A DNA stretch of 64,000 bases from Aliiglaciecola lipolytica (GCF_018860635.1 NZ_JAHKPT010000004.1:186001-250000); one strand, 5' to 3'; shown: positions 36,187 through 45,902, numbered from the stretch's first letter. The notes: generated by a model from the sequence alone, not told the origin. Translations and numbers: made by a program.

Positions 36187-37380
36187 ATGAAAGACAGAAA
36201 TCATCTTTCCGATATTGGGATGGTCCATAACGTGGAAATGATCACCAACGGTTTAGTCGATATTCCCATGCTGCAGTTATTATCGCCCGAAGGCAAGGTT
36301 CACAACCACGAGGAGTGCGCTGAGTTAAACCAAGAAGTGTCACAAAGAATCCTAAAAACGATGCACTATATTAGGATTCTAGATGAACGCATGATTGCCG
36401 CACAACGACAAGGCAGGATCAGCTTTTATTTGGCCTGTACAGGTGAAGAAGCTGCCACAATAGGCAGTGCCGCAGCGTTAGAGCCGCAAGATATGATCAT
36501 GTCTCAATACCGTGAACAAGGTTCATTAGCGTATCGCGGATATACGACTAAGCAGTTTATGGATCAAATGTTTAGTAATCAAAAAGACCCAAACAAAGGT
36601 CGTCAAATGCCTATTCACTATGGGGATAAAACATTAAATTTCATGACTATATCATCTCCATTAGGAACTCAAATTCCACAAGCATCAGGCTATTCATACG
36701 GTCAAAAAATGGCTGGGTTGGATGCCTTAACTATTTGCTATTTTGGTGAAGGTGCCGCCTCTGAGGGAGATTTTCATGCAGGTCTGAATATGGCCGCAGT
36801 GTTAAATTGTCCGGTTATTTTCTTATGTCGGAATAATGGCTACGCCATCTCTACACCAGCAGAAGAACAATTTGCTGGAGATGGTATTGCTTCTCGCGGA
36901 ATAGGCTACGGTATTCGCACGATTAGAGTTGACGGCAATGATGTTTTAGCTGTTTATGCCGCCACAAAAAAAGCCAGAGAAGTTGCTTTAAAAGAAAAAT
37001 GTCCGGTATTAATTGAAGCCATGACGTATCGACTAGCAGCCCATTCAACTTCTGATGATCCTACCGGATATCGTTCCAAAGAAGAGGAAGCCAAGTGGAA
37101 ACTAAAAGATCCTATTTTACGGTTTGAAAAGTGGATGAAAAGTAAAGGATGGTTTGATGAACAAGCAATCAAAGACTTCGCTAGCGAGTCTCGTCAAGAA
37201 GTTTTGCAAACCTTAAAACAAGTAGAAAAAGAACCGATTAATAGCATAGAGGATATTATTGAGGATGTTTATGACACGCCACCATGGCATTTAAAAGAAC
37301 AACTGCAACTACTCAAACAACATATTCGTCAGTACCCAGATGCCTATCCGAAGACTTCAGGGAGAATGAAAAATGACTAA
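36187..37380 (+). CDS. bkdA1: 2-oxoisovalerate dehydrogenase E1 alpha subunit
   Basis: This is the thiamine-diphosphate-binding alpha subunit of the branched-chain 2-oxoacid dehydrogenase complex, which oxidatively decarboxylates the keto acids of valine, leucine and isoleucine. The ThDP motif runs from [18 protein letters not shown] (about 182-199) to CRNNGYAIS. The phospho-loop-like [18 protein letters not shown] near 279-296 is typical of E1alpha. Length is 397 aa. It overlaps the E1beta gene by 8 bases. Confidence 0.92.
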   Translation: MKDRNHLSDIGMVHNVEMITNGLVDIPMLQLLSPEGKVHNHEECAELNQEVSQRILKTMHYIRILDERMIAAQRQGRISFYLACTGEEAATIGSAAALEPQDMIMSQYREQGSLAYRGYTTKQFMDQMFSNQKDPNKGRQMPIHYGDKTLNFMTISSPLGTQIPQASGYSYGQKMAGLDALTICYFGEGAASEGDFHAGLNMAAVLNCPVIFLCRNNGYAISTPAEEQFAGDGIASRGIGYGIRTIRVDGNDVLAVYAATKKAREVALKEKCPVLIEAMTYRLAAHSTSDDPTGYRSKEEEAKWKLKDPILRFEKWMKSKGWFDEQAIKDFASESRQEVLQTLKQVEKEPINSIEDIIEDVYDTPPWHLKEQLQLLKQHIRQYPDAYPKTSGRMKND

Positions 37381-38350
37381 AATGAACATGTTACAAGCCG
37401 TTAATAATGCATTAATAACGGCAATGGAAGCAGATAAAACGGCGATGGTATTTGGCGAGGACGTCGGTCATTTTGGAGGCGTTTTTAGAGCAACCAGCAA
37501 CTTACAAGAAAAGTTCGGTAAGCAGCGCTGTTTTAATACACCGTTGACCGAGCAAGGGATAATAGGGTTCGCCAACGGCTTAGCATCACAAGGTTCAACT
37601 GCAATAGCAGAGATTCAATTTGCCGATTATATTTTTCCAGCTTTTGATCAAATCGTAAATGAAACCTCCAAGTTTAGATATCGTTCTGGCGGTCAATTTA
37701 CCTGCGGTAGTTTAACGATTAGAACGCCATACGGTGGTGGGATTGCTGGTGGCCATTATCATTCACAATCTCCAGAAGCTTTTTTCGCACATATCCCTGG
37801 AATGAAAATAGTGATTCCTCGCAATCCATATCAAGCTAAAGGCTTGTTATTGGCCTCAATTAGAGACGACAATCCAGTGTTGTTTATGGAGCCTAAACGC
37901 CTTTATCGAGCGTCTGTGGGCGAGGTACCAGAGGAAGATTACGAATTAACGCTAGGCAAAGCAGAACTTGTCAAAAATGGCACCGATATAACCTTACTTG
38001 CGTGGGGCGCGCAAGTGGAAATACTGCAAAAATCAGCTGAGATGGCTGAAAATGACGGTATCTCCTGTGAAATTATCGATCTACGCAGCATATTGCCCTG
38101 GGATGTAGAAACCGTATGCGAGTCAGTGGTGAAAACCGGACGTTTGTTAATTAACCATGAAGCTCCACAAACAGGCGGCTTTGCCAGTGAAATTGCAGCC
38201 ACAGTGCAAGATAAATGTTTCTTAAATCTTGAATCACCTATAGCTCGAGTATGTGGCTTAGATACACCTTATCCGTTGTCACACGAAAAGGAATACATGC
38301 CAGATCATTTAAAAACCTACGAAGCCATTAAGCGCTCAGTCAATTATTAA
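37373..38350 (+). CDS. bkdA2: 2-oxoisovalerate dehydrogenase E1 beta subunit
   Basis: The 325-residue transketolase-like subunit has [11 protein letters not shown] (28-38), [36 protein letters not shown] and the C-terminal transketolase domain with [15 protein letters not shown] (about 262). H127 or H130 in the GGHYHSQ motif is an expected active-site histidine. It is translationally coupled to E1alpha and is followed by E2 after 13 bases. Confidence 0.93.
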   Translation: MTKMNMLQAVNNALITAMEADKTAMVFGEDVGHFGGVFRATSNLQEKFGKQRCFNTPLTEQGIIGFANGLASQGSTAIAEIQFADYIFPAFDQIVNETSKFRYRSGGQFTCGSLTIRTPYGGGIAGGHYHSQSPEAFFAHIPGMKIVIPRNPYQAKGLLLASIRDDNPVLFMEPKRLYRASVGEVPEEDYELTLGKAELVKNGTDITLLAWGAQVEILQKSAEMAENDGISCEIIDLRSILPWDVETVCESVVKTGRLLINHEAPQTGGFASEIAATVQDKCFLNLESPIARVCGLDTPYPLSHEKEYMPDHLKTYEAIKRSVNY

Positions 38351-38363
38351 TCAGGAGAACAAC

Positions 38364-39953
38364 ATGAATGACTTTATATTGCCTGATATTGGCGAAGGAA
38401 TTGTAGAATGTGAACTTCTTGAATGGTTGGTAAGCGAAGGTGATCTGATAGAGGAAGATCAGCCTGTTGCTGAGGTCATGACTGACAAGGCAACCGTGCA
38501 GATCCCAGCAATGCATTCTGGCAAAGTCACTAAGCTGTATTACAAAGCTGGTGACATAGCAAAAGTCCATGAACCACTATTCGCTTTAGATGGTGGTTCC
38601 GAGAGTGGACAAGGCAAAATACAAAGTGATAGTGAACAACAGCACAAAAGTGAGGAATTGATTCAGCCAGCACATGCTTCAAGCAAACAAGAGCAAGGGA
38701 TCCAGACACAATCTACTGAAGCGATTGATTTTATCTTACCTGACATAGGTGAAGGTATTGTTGAATGTGAAATCGTAAAATGGCTTGTTCAAGAAGGTGA
38801 TACGGTTGCAGAAGATCAAGCTGTGGTTGAAGTGATGACGGATAAGGCACTTGTGGAAATTCCCGCCAAATATTCCGGTGTCATAAGTCAGTTATATTAT
38901 CAACAAGGGGAGATAGCAAAAGTCCATAGCCCATTGTATTCTCTTGTGACTTCTGAAGGTTCTCAAGCTAGTCAGCCTAGATCGGTAAATAGCAATAAAA
39001 TTTCAGAACCACAAAGCACTACGCCTGAAGTTGGCCAAACCACGTCAGCAAAACGTAAAGCCTTAGCTAGTCCCGCTGTTAGGCGTTTAGCTAGAGAAAA
39101 TAGTTTAGATATTACCTGCGTATTAGGAAGCGGTAAAAAAGGTCGCGTTTTGAAAGATGATATAACCGCCCATCTAAACAAAAATAATCAACCACAAACT
39201 TTACAAAATGCGGTTACCAATGAGGATGCAGCATTACAAGACAGCCACGAGAATAAGGTTGAAACCATTCGCGGAATTAAAGCGATAATGGCTAAACAAA
39301 TGACAGACTCTGTGTTCAGTATTCCGCACTTTAGTGTGAGTGACGAGATCGAAATGGATAACTTAATGAAGGTACGTAGCGACCTTAAACAGGAGTTTGA
39401 GAATAAAGGCACTAAGTTAAGTTTAATGCCATTTTTCATTAAATCTTTGTCTTTGGCTTTAAAACAGTTCCCAATCATAAATAGCCAAGTGAACCAACAA
39501 TGCACTGAAATTAATTATTTCAAACAACACAATATTGGTATTGCTGTTGATTCCAAATTAGGCTTGCTTGTTCCCAATATCAAGGGAGTTGAAAACCTTT
39601 CATTGTTTGAAATTGCGCAAGAAGTCGAACGATTAGTAGGACTTGCAAGGCAAGGTAAACTTTCTAGTAACGATTTAAAAGGCGGTACAATTAGTATTTC
39701 CAATGTGGGAGTGATTGGTGGCACTACAGCGACACCAGTAATTAATAAGCCTGAGAGTGCAATTGTTGCCCTCGGAAAGATTCAACGACTACCTCGTTTT
39801 GATCTAAATGATAAGGTAATTCCGGTCAATATAATGCATATAAGTTGGTCTGGAGATCACCGCATAATTGACGGCGCAACTATGCTTAAGTTTAGTAATT
39901 TGTGGAAATCTTATCTCGAAAACCCAATAAGTATGCTGACTGACTTAAGTTAG
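38364..39953 (+). CDS. bkdB: Branched-chain 2-oxoacid dehydrogenase E2 (dihydrolipoyl acyltransferase), two lipoyl domains
   Basis: The 529-residue E2 core carries two tandem lipoyl domains with the lipoylated lysines K42 and K161, both in EVMTDKA. Ser/Gln-rich linkers follow each. A peripheral-subunit-binding domain (about 233-268, ASPAVRRLARENSLDITCVLGSG) precedes the acyltransferase domain with H499 and D503 in SGDHRIIDG. Most bacterial BCKDH E2 proteins have one lipoyl domain, so the duplication is notable. No E3 gene accompanies the operon, so a shared lipoamide dehydrogenase is likely encoded elsewhere. Confidence 0.93.
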   Translation: MNDFILPDIGEGIVECELLEWLVSEGDLIEEDQPVAEVMTDKATVQIPAMHSGKVTKLYYKAGDIAKVHEPLFALDGGSESGQGKIQSDSEQQHKSEELIQPAHASSKQEQGIQTQSTEAIDFILPDIGEGIVECEIVKWLVQEGDTVAEDQAVVEVMTDKALVEIPAKYSGVISQLYYQQGEIAKVHSPLYSLVTSEGSQASQPRSVNSNKISEPQSTTPEVGQTTSAKRKALASPAVRRLARENSLDITCVLGSGKKGRVLKDDITAHLNKNNQPQTLQNAVTNEDAALQDSHENKVETIRGIKAIMAKQMTDSVFSIPHFSVSDEIEMDNLMKVRSDLKQEFENKGTKLSLMPFFIKSLSLALKQFPIINSQVNQQCTEINYFKQHNIGIAVDSKLGLLVPNIKGVENLSLFEIAQEVERLVGLARQGKLSSNDLKGGTISISNVGVIGGTTATPVINKPESAIVALGKIQRLPRFDLNDKVIPVNIMHISWSGDHRIIDGATMLKFSNLWKSYLENPISMLTDLS

Positions 39954-39960
39954 GTTGTAG

Positions 39961-39987
39961 GGTGCCATATAATTTTTATCTGGCACC
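39961..39987 (+). terminator. Weak hairpin after the E2 gene
   Basis: GGTGCCA and TGGCACC form a 7-bp stem with a 13-base AT-rich loop, followed by TCTTGG. The missing T-run makes it a doubtful terminator. Confidence 0.4.
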
Positions 39988-40063
39988 TCTTGGTTAAACG
40001 TTGGTGAGTCTGGCTTATTTGGGTATCATTAGCTGATGTTCAGTTATATAAGTAGCCATTCAA

Positions 40064-40930
40064 ATGTTAAGTTATCGTCATAGTTTTCATGCAGGTAATC
40101 ATGCTGATGTGTTAAAGCATATTACCCAGATGTTGATCATCAAAAAGCTTAAAATCAAAGCTAAGCCCGCAGTCTACATTGATACTCACAGTGGTGCGGG
40201 TTTGTATGAACTGCAAGGACTAGAGGCGCAAAAAACCAAAGAATTTTTAACTGGCATAACCGCTATGCAAGCATACCAGTCAGAACAACAATATATAGCG
40301 GAATATCAACAACTTACACATGATTTTATTGAAAATAATCAGTATCCAGGATCGCCCCTGATTGCTGCTAATATGCTTCGTGAGCAGGATAAAATAGTAT
40401 GCATGGAGTTGCACAATACGGAGATAGACAATTTACGCCATAATTTGGCGGATTTTGGATCTTTAGCAAAGGTTGGTGTACATCACAGAGATGGTTATGA
40501 AGGACTATTAGCAATATTGCCACCGATTCCTGCAAGGGGATTAGTCCTAATAGACCCATCGTACGAAGTCGCTGACGAATATCAACAGGTTGTGATGACA
40601 CTCGCTAAAGCCATTAAGAAATGGTCGGTTGGCATTTTTGCAATTTGGTATCCACTTTTATCTAGTCGTGCAGGTCAAAAGGCGGGATTAAGTGAAAAAA
40701 TGATCAGTGAAATCGCTGCCCTTGATTGTAAAAGCGTGCTCAATGTAGCAATGCATGTTACTGAAAATGAAGGTGATGCGGGTATGTATGGGTCTGGTTT
40801 AATTATCGTTAATGCTCCATGGCAACTGGATACTGATCTAGAGAATGTTTTACCTGAATTAGTCGCGCATCTTGGCGGTGATGATGCACATGGCAAAGCT
40901 TACGTAGAATGGTTGAAAAAGCCTGACTAA
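40064..40930 (+). CDS. rlmJ: 23S rRNA (adenine-2030-N6)-methyltransferase RlmJ
   Basis: RlmJ methylates A2030 of 23S rRNA. The N-terminal MLSYRHSFHAGNHADVLKH is the family signature, followed by YIDTHSGAGLYEL (SAM-binding motif I, about 39-51) and the catalytic DPSYE (about 165-169) of the N6-adenine methyltransferase class. Length is 288 aa against 280 in E. coli. It lies 15 bases before the protein kinase gene, possibly one transcript. Confidence 0.94.
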   Translation: MLSYRHSFHAGNHADVLKHITQMLIIKKLKIKAKPAVYIDTHSGAGLYELQGLEAQKTKEFLTGITAMQAYQSEQQYIAEYQQLTHDFIENNQYPGSPLIAANMLREQDKIVCMELHNTEIDNLRHNLADFGSLAKVGVHHRDGYEGLLAILPPIPARGLVLIDPSYEVADEYQQVVMTLAKAIKKWSVGIFAIWYPLLSSRAGQKAGLSEKMISEIAALDCKSVLNVAMHVTENEGDAGMYGSGLIIVNAPWQLDTDLENVLPELVAHLGGDDAHGKAYVEWLKKPD

Positions 40931-40945
40931 CTAAGGCCATCTAAA

Positions 40946-42778
40946 ATGACTGTAGCTGATCTAAAACATTTTTATATTCCTGATGAACAATCTATTTATC
41001 TTTTGTCTCACAAAGATGCACAAAAGTTAAAAGATTGGATAAAACTGTGTAAAGAGCAGCTCGAGTTATTGGGCTACAGTGAAATAGAGCTAATTGGGAA
41101 AGGTGCTTTTGGCTTTGCTTTTGCGGGCAAAGATCCACGTCAGAATCAATTAGTGTTTAAGTTTTCTCGGATCAATCTTCCTCAACATGTGCAAGAGCAA
41201 TTGGAAGATGAAGCTTATATGTTAAGTCAGGTAGAGCACCCCTTCGTACCATCACTAATCGAATTTCAACGGATTAAAAAACAAGCCATTTTGGTAATGG
41301 AAAGAGCCAAGGGCGTTGATTTAGAAGTATATTCACTGCAAAAAGGACCTTTATCGGCGAGGCTAATTACAAAAATCGCAGCACAACTTTGTGACATCTT
41401 AATTTTTTTACGACAACACCAAGAGCAAGGTATCACTAAACCTATTGTGCACGGCGATATTAAACCTTCCAATATTGTGTTCGACGAGCAAACTGAATCA
41501 ATTGGCTTAATCGATTGGGGATCCAGTGTTTTTGCGCAAATGGATCACCAAGGCCAATATATCGCTAACAATGTTATGGATTTAATGTCGAGTGATTTGC
41601 AACAAACCAATGCTCGCCTTGGGGACGTTTATTTCATCGGAGATGAACAATTAAATGGTGAATTATCCAGTCCCAGATTCGATGAACAAGGGCTGGCAAG
41701 TACCTTATATGCATTAGCGTCAGGTCAGTCAAGCCGCTTCGGTAGACACATTATAAAACCAAATTCCCTCGGCTTACCCAAGGAATTATCTGAAGTGCTT
41801 AGCGCGATGTTAAGTGAAGATCCTAAACAACGTAAATTGGGTGGCGACTATTTTATTAAAAACATGAAATTCATGAAAAATATTGTCTTTTGTGAAACAG
41901 ACGTCGAAGATCATGTTGCACTTATTCCTACTTGGAGTTTTGCCAAGAAAAAAGAAATTGATACGGTAGTTTACAGTTCTAGACGCTCATTCTTAAAACT
42001 AGAAAATAACGACATTACTTCCGACCTACATTATGTAAATGACGCTCAGTTTGAACGTTATTATAAAAACTACATGCAAGGTATGGGAGAGACAGAAAAA
42101 GCATTTATATCTGCGGTGGGTAGATTAGGTAAATATCCCGTTGTTGGCGGATTAGTAGTTAGGTGGCTGCCAGAAGGGGTTTATATTGATTCTAGTTTGA
42201 ATCTTTTTAATCCAACATTAAAACGTTCATTTGATGTTTCTGTGAACAATGTCGTTACTTTAGCAAGAGCGATTCATAGAGTAGGGGTGTTTAAAAGCTG
42301 TATGTTTAATGCGCGAGATACCTTACACATTGAACGGGAAGACGAAAACTTACCCTACCAACCCAATATCCATATGCAAATACCTTACGAATTGAGCCAA
42401 ACATCCATTACAGAAGATCAGAGTCGTAACCATTCTTATTTTGAAGATGGCGAAGATCCTGATGAGTTATTAGCCCTTCCTGACAATATGATGGTAATTA
42501 TTCGGCAATTAAATAGTATTCATCATACCGGTTGCATTATATTTGAAGCTTTACCTACACATCTTAAAATTCATAGTTATTACACATTACTGGATCACAG
42601 TATGGAGAGTGAATTTAAGGCATTATTAAATAAAATTATCGACTTAGTTTCAGAAATTAAAGGGTTGGGGATTTCAGGATTTATGAAATTGCCGTATAAA
42701 GACACTCGTTACTTTGAACATGCTTCGGGTTTACCAGAGAAGTTTCATCCAAAAAAATTAAAAACAAATAAGCGCTAA
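40946..42778 (+). CDS. Ser/Thr protein kinase with uncharacterised C-terminal half
   Basis: The first 310 residues form a eukaryotic-like kinase: glycine loop GKGAFGFAF (51-59), ATP-anchoring K72 in VFKF, E89 in the C-helix, catalytic loop HGDIKPSN (169-176) and D190 in DWG instead of DFG. All key residues are present, so it should be active. HGD in place of HRD is common in microbial kinases. The remaining 300 residues (from about WSFAKKKEIDTVVYS) show no family I recognise, and no membrane segment or PASTA repeat is seen. No cognate phosphatase is adjacent. Confidence 0.85.
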   Translation: MTVADLKHFYIPDEQSIYLLSHKDAQKLKDWIKLCKEQLELLGYSEIELIGKGAFGFAFAGKDPRQNQLVFKFSRINLPQHVQEQLEDEAYMLSQVEHPFVPSLIEFQRIKKQAILVMERAKGVDLEVYSLQKGPLSARLITKIAAQLCDILIFLRQHQEQGITKPIVHGDIKPSNIVFDEQTESIGLIDWGSSVFAQMDHQGQYIANNVMDLMSSDLQQTNARLGDVYFIGDEQLNGELSSPRFDEQGLASTLYALASGQSSRFGRHIIKPNSLGLPKELSEVLSAMLSEDPKQRKLGGDYFIKNMKFMKNIVFCETDVEDHVALIPTWSFAKKKEIDTVVYSSRRSFLKLENNDITSDLHYVNDAQFERYYKNYMQGMGETEKAFISAVGRLGKYPVVGGLVVRWLPEGVYIDSSLNLFNPTLKRSFDVSVNNVVTLARAIHRVGVFKSCMFNARDTLHIEREDENLPYQPNIHMQIPYELSQTSITEDQSRNHSYFEDGEDPDELLALPDNMMVIIRQLNSIHHTGCIIFEALPTHLKIHSYYTLLDHSMESEFKALLNKIIDLVSEIKGLGISGFMKLPYKDTRYFEHASGLPEKFHPKKLKTNKR

Positions 42779-42798
42779 AAATATACGGGGAGTAGTAC

Positions 42799-43659
42799 AT
42801 GGCAGAAGTGACATTAAAGTCATTATTGCAGTTAGAAAAAATCGAAGATTCGCTCTACAGAGGACAAAGCTGGGATCTGGGATTCCGCGCGCTATTTGGC
42901 GGACAGGTTATGGGACAAGCGTTAGCCGCAGCCCATAACACCTTGCCAGAAGGTAGAGTTTCTCATTCCTTTCATTCTTACTTTTTATTACCCGGTGATG
43001 CAAACCATCCAGTGTTATATGATGTGGAAAATGTCAGAGATGGTAGAAGCTTTTCAACCCGTCGCGTAAAAGCAATACAAAATGGCAAAAACATATTCTA
43101 TTTGACTGCGTCTTTTCAAACACCCGAGAAAGGCTTAGAGCATCAGTTTGCCGATATGCCAGATGTTCCGCCACCGCAGGAAGTGAAATCTGATTTAACT
43201 TTTTTTGAAAGTACATTGGATCAAATATCTGAGCGAATGCAAGAAGCAATTAGTTATCATAAGCCAATCGATAGCAGGACTGTACAAACCATAGATCCCT
43301 TGGAACCGGTTAAATCGGAGCCGAAGCGTTATATATGGATGCGCGCACAAGAAATCATAGCGGATAATTTAAACTTAAATCATGCCATGCTGGCCTATGC
43401 ATCAGATTACCATTTTCTGGGTACTTGTTTGCAGCCCCATGGAATTTCGGTTAAAAATAAACAACTTAGAATGGCAACCATAGATCATGCAATGTGGTTT
43501 CATCACCCATTCAAATTTGACGAATGGTTATTATATGTCGCTGAAAGTCCATTTACTGGTGGCGTACGAGGGTTAGTTCGCGGTCAGTTCTTTAATCAAA
43601 AAGGGGTTCTTGTGGCTTCAACCATGCAAGAAGGGCTAATGCGACAAGTTAAAAAGTGA
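42799..43659 (+). CDS. tesB: Acyl-CoA thioesterase II
   Basis: TesB hydrolyses medium- and long-chain acyl-CoAs with a double hotdog fold. LYRGQSWDLGFRALFGGQVMGQAL at about 18-40 and HSFHSYFLLPGD near 56 are diagnostic, with DGRSFSTRRV and the C-terminal hotdog containing LAYASDYHFLG and SLDHAMWFH-like TIDHAMWFH, whose aspartate is the catalytic candidate. Length (286 aa) equals E. coli TesB. Followed 28 bases later by yrdA. Confidence 0.94.
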   Translation: MAEVTLKSLLQLEKIEDSLYRGQSWDLGFRALFGGQVMGQALAAAHNTLPEGRVSHSFHSYFLLPGDANHPVLYDVENVRDGRSFSTRRVKAIQNGKNIFYLTASFQTPEKGLEHQFADMPDVPPPQEVKSDLTFFESTLDQISERMQEAISYHKPIDSRTVQTIDPLEPVKSEPKRYIWMRAQEIIADNLNLNHAMLAYASDYHFLGTCLQPHGISVKNKQLRMATIDHAMWFHHPFKFDEWLLYVAESPFTGGVRGLVRGQFFNQKGVLVASTMQEGLMRQVKK

Positions 43660-43687
43660 AGCGACTAAAGGCTAAAGGAGAGTTAAT

Positions 43688-44206
43688 GTGATTTATTCAA
43701 TCGGAAAACGCAAAGCCGTTGTTGCAAAGAGCGCGTTTATCGCGCCTGGTAGTCATGTGATTGGTTCGGTTAATTTGGCAGAAAATAGCAGCGTTTGGTT
43801 TAATGTTGTTATTCGTGGTGATTGTGACGAGATAACAGTGGGGCCAGATACGAATATTCAGGACGGCTCTGTTTTGCACACGGATTACGATATCCCCTTA
43901 ATTCTAGGCAAAGGTGTAACGGTAGGACACAAAGTGATGTTGCATGGGTGTGAAATAGGTGACTACAGCCTAATTGGCATCAATGCTGTTGTGTTAAATG
44001 GGGCGAAGATTGGTCGTTATTGCTTAATTGGCGCAAATAGCTTGGTTACTGAAAACATGGAAATACCAGATGGTTCCCTTGTAATGGGAAGCCCAGCCAA
44101 AATTATTAAGACCCTAAATGAGCAACAGCAAGCAATGTTAAAAGGCTCTGCCGAACATTACGTGAATAATGCGAAACGCTACATGAGTGAGCTGATCGAA
44201 GAATAG
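43688..44206 (+). CDS. yrdA: Gamma-class carbonic anhydrase family protein YrdA
   Basis: A left-handed beta-helix hexapeptide-repeat protein of 172 residues with metal ligands H64 (VLHTD), H81 and H86 (VGHKVMLHGC), as in the gamma carbonic anhydrase-like YrdA. The repeats run to about residue 140 and a C-terminal helix follows. Carbonic anhydrase activity is uncertain in this subgroup. The start is GTG with AAAGGAG 9 bases upstream; an ATG two bases earlier is in a different frame. Confidence 0.9.
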   Translation: MIYSIGKRKAVVAKSAFIAPGSHVIGSVNLAENSSVWFNVVIRGDCDEITVGPDTNIQDGSVLHTDYDIPLILGKGVTVGHKVMLHGCEIGDYSLIGINAVVLNGAKIGRYCLIGANSLVTENMEIPDGSLVMGSPAKIIKTLNEQQQAMLKGSAEHYVNNAKRYMSELIEE

Positions 44207-44250
44207 TATAGGCATTTTACACTGCTTTTTTGGCGGTTTTTTCCCCCTTA

Positions 44251-44345
44251 TAAAAAAGGCCCGGTACTATCACTAGTTCCGGGCTTAGGGGAATGGCTCT
44301 TGGAAAGAGCCTTGCGCTAACTCAACTTCTTCAGGGAGAAGTCTT
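44251..44345 (-). ncRNA. Candidate trans-acting small RNA with three hairpins
   Basis: On the minus strand, a gene-free stretch folds into three consecutive hairpins and ends in a strong intrinsic terminator. Hairpin 1 is ACTTCT/AGAAGT (44342-44325). Hairpin 2 is GGCTCTT/AAGAGCC with a 3-base loop (44311-44295). Hairpin 3 is GCCCGG/CCGGGC (44284-44259), with an inner ACTA/TAGT pairing, followed directly by CTTTTTTA. No minus-strand gene lies upstream that would need this terminator: the nearest minus-strand CDS start upstream is beyond the window's right part. The layout is that of an Hfq- or ProQ-type sRNA of about 90-100 nt. The 5' end and promoter are not fixed; the region just upstream is AT-rich. 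I recognise no known sRNA family. Confidence 0.5.
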
Positions 44346-44693
44346 CAAAATCAAAATTATTGATTCGAATATTTATTTTAGAACAACTTTGCACAAAAAT
44401 TAAACAAATTTGAAACTAAATTTAAAAACGTCTAAAAATCAGTGTCCTGCATCACAAAAACAAATGACTTCCATCCTTTATCAACACCTAAACCACACTT
44501 TATACAGTCCTTGTCTACAGCTTATCCACAGATCATTGGTGTGAACTGAACAATATTTTGGCTAATTAAAAGAAATATGGGGAATACAGTTGGCTAAATA
44601 CATTCTTTTTATGAATAGTGGATATGCTGATCTTGTCGTTTAGTCAGTCACCTGTAACACTAAGGCAGTTTTAACCTTTTGAGAATGTAATTT
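44346..44693. other. Intergenic region upstream of the class V aminotransferase
   Basis: No protein gene is seen. The AT-rich part at 44345-44420 could hold the promoter of the minus-strand RNA. A perfect DnaA-box match TTATCCACA is at 44522-44530, with near matches TTATCAACA (44479-44487) and TTGTCTACA nearby. The promoter of the plus-strand aminotransferase gene should also lie here. Confidence 0.4.
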
Positions 44694-45827
44694 ATGACTT
44701 CACTAGCTACATCATTTATACCAACGGTTCGTACTCTCATGGGGCCTGGACCTTCAGATGTTGACCCAAGAATACTGACGGCGCTATCTAGACCGACTAT
44801 TGGGCATTTAGATCCGCAATTTATTGATCTAATGGATGAGATTAAATCTCTCCTACAATATGCATTTCAAACAAAGAATCAATTAACTATGCCAGTTTCA
44901 GCGCCAGGTTCTGCTGGTATGGAAGCCTGCTTTGCTAATTTAGTTGAGCCAGGTGACAAAGTGATCGTCTGCCAAAATGGGGTTTTTGGTGGGCGTATGA
45001 AAGAAAACGTGATTCGTTGTGGTGGTATCGCCGTAATGGTTGAAGACGAATGGGGTAAACCAACGGACATAAAAAAACTAGAACAAGCATTGGAAGAAAA
45101 TAAAGACACTAAAATTGTCGCATTTGTACATGCTGAGACCTCAACAGGGGTTAAGAATGATGCCCAAGCGTTGTGTAAACTTGCGAAACAGTATAATTGT
45201 TTAACCTTAGTGGATGCCGTTACTTCCCTAGGTGGCTGTGAACTTAGAGTGGATGATTGGCAAATCGATGCGATTTATTCAGGTACACAAAAATGCTTGT
45301 CATGCGTGCCAGGCTTGTCTCCCGTTTCGTTCAGTCAGCTAGCGATCGACGCCATTAAAGCTAGAAAAACGCCGATTCAAAGCTGGTTCCTCGACATGGA
45401 GTTGGTTATGGGGTATTGGGGTAAAGGTGCTAAACGGGCCTACCACCATACTGCACCGGTAAACAGTTTATATGCATTGCATGAAGCGCTTTTGATATTG
45501 CAACAAGAGGGGCTAGAAGCCGCTTGGAAGCGTCATCAAGAAATGCACATTAAACTAAGAGATGGACTGCAAGCGTTAGGCTTAAAGTTCATTGTTGAAG
45601 AAAAGTATCGTTTACCGCAACTCAATACCGTGAGTATTCCCGATGGTGTTGATGACGCCAAAGTAAGAGAAACCTTACTTAACGAATACAACTTAGAAAT
45701 TGGTGCAGGATTAGGCTCATTGGCTGGAAAAGTTTGGCGAATTGGTCTGATGGGATATGGTTCAAATATACAAAACGTGAACTATTGCATCGATAGTTTA
45801 AGAGCAGTTCTTAATGCTAGCGATTAA
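44694..45827 (+). CDS. Class V aminotransferase (alanine-glyoxylate / serine-pyruvate type)
   Basis: The 377-residue PLP enzyme shows the SPT/AGXT pattern: LMGPGPSDVDPRIL (15-28), GSAGMEACFANL (about 73-84), HAETSTGV and TQKCLSCVPGLSPVSFS with K200 as PLP lysine. YHHTAPVNSLYALHEAL is typical of serine-pyruvate/alanine-glyoxylate transaminases. These convert glyoxylate to glycine or serine to hydroxypyruvate; which reaction applies cannot be told from sequence alone. Monocistronic, with a hairpin downstream. Confidence 0.9.
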   Translation: MTSLATSFIPTVRTLMGPGPSDVDPRILTALSRPTIGHLDPQFIDLMDEIKSLLQYAFQTKNQLTMPVSAPGSAGMEACFANLVEPGDKVIVCQNGVFGGRMKENVIRCGGIAVMVEDEWGKPTDIKKLEQALEENKDTKIVAFVHAETSTGVKNDAQALCKLAKQYNCLTLVDAVTSLGGCELRVDDWQIDAIYSGTQKCLSCVPGLSPVSFSQLAIDAIKARKTPIQSWFLDMELVMGYWGKGAKRAYHHTAPVNSLYALHEALLILQQEGLEAAWKRHQEMHIKLRDGLQALGLKFIVEEKYRLPQLNTVSIPDGVDDAKVRETLLNEYNLEIGAGLGSLAGKVWRIGLMGYGSNIQNVNYCIDSLRAVLNASD

Positions 45828-45865
45828 TCGCTAAAAGACGCAACTCTCAGTCCCAAACTCAATAA

Positions 45866-45902
45866 AAAGTCCTGTTTATTAAAAACTAATAAACAGGATT
45901 TG
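45866..45902. terminator. Hairpin terminator after the class V aminotransferase gene
   Basis: TCCTGTTTATT (45870-45880) and AATAAACAGGA (45888-45898) form a perfect 11-bp stem. The T-run is better on the minus side (CTTTTTATT) than on the plus side (TTTGC), so it may act in both directions. Confidence 0.65.

Noticed and set aside
44479-44530. Replication origin suggested by DnaA boxes
   Set aside because: No dnaA, dnaN, gidA or parAB genes are near and only one box is perfect, so a chromosomal origin is not supported.
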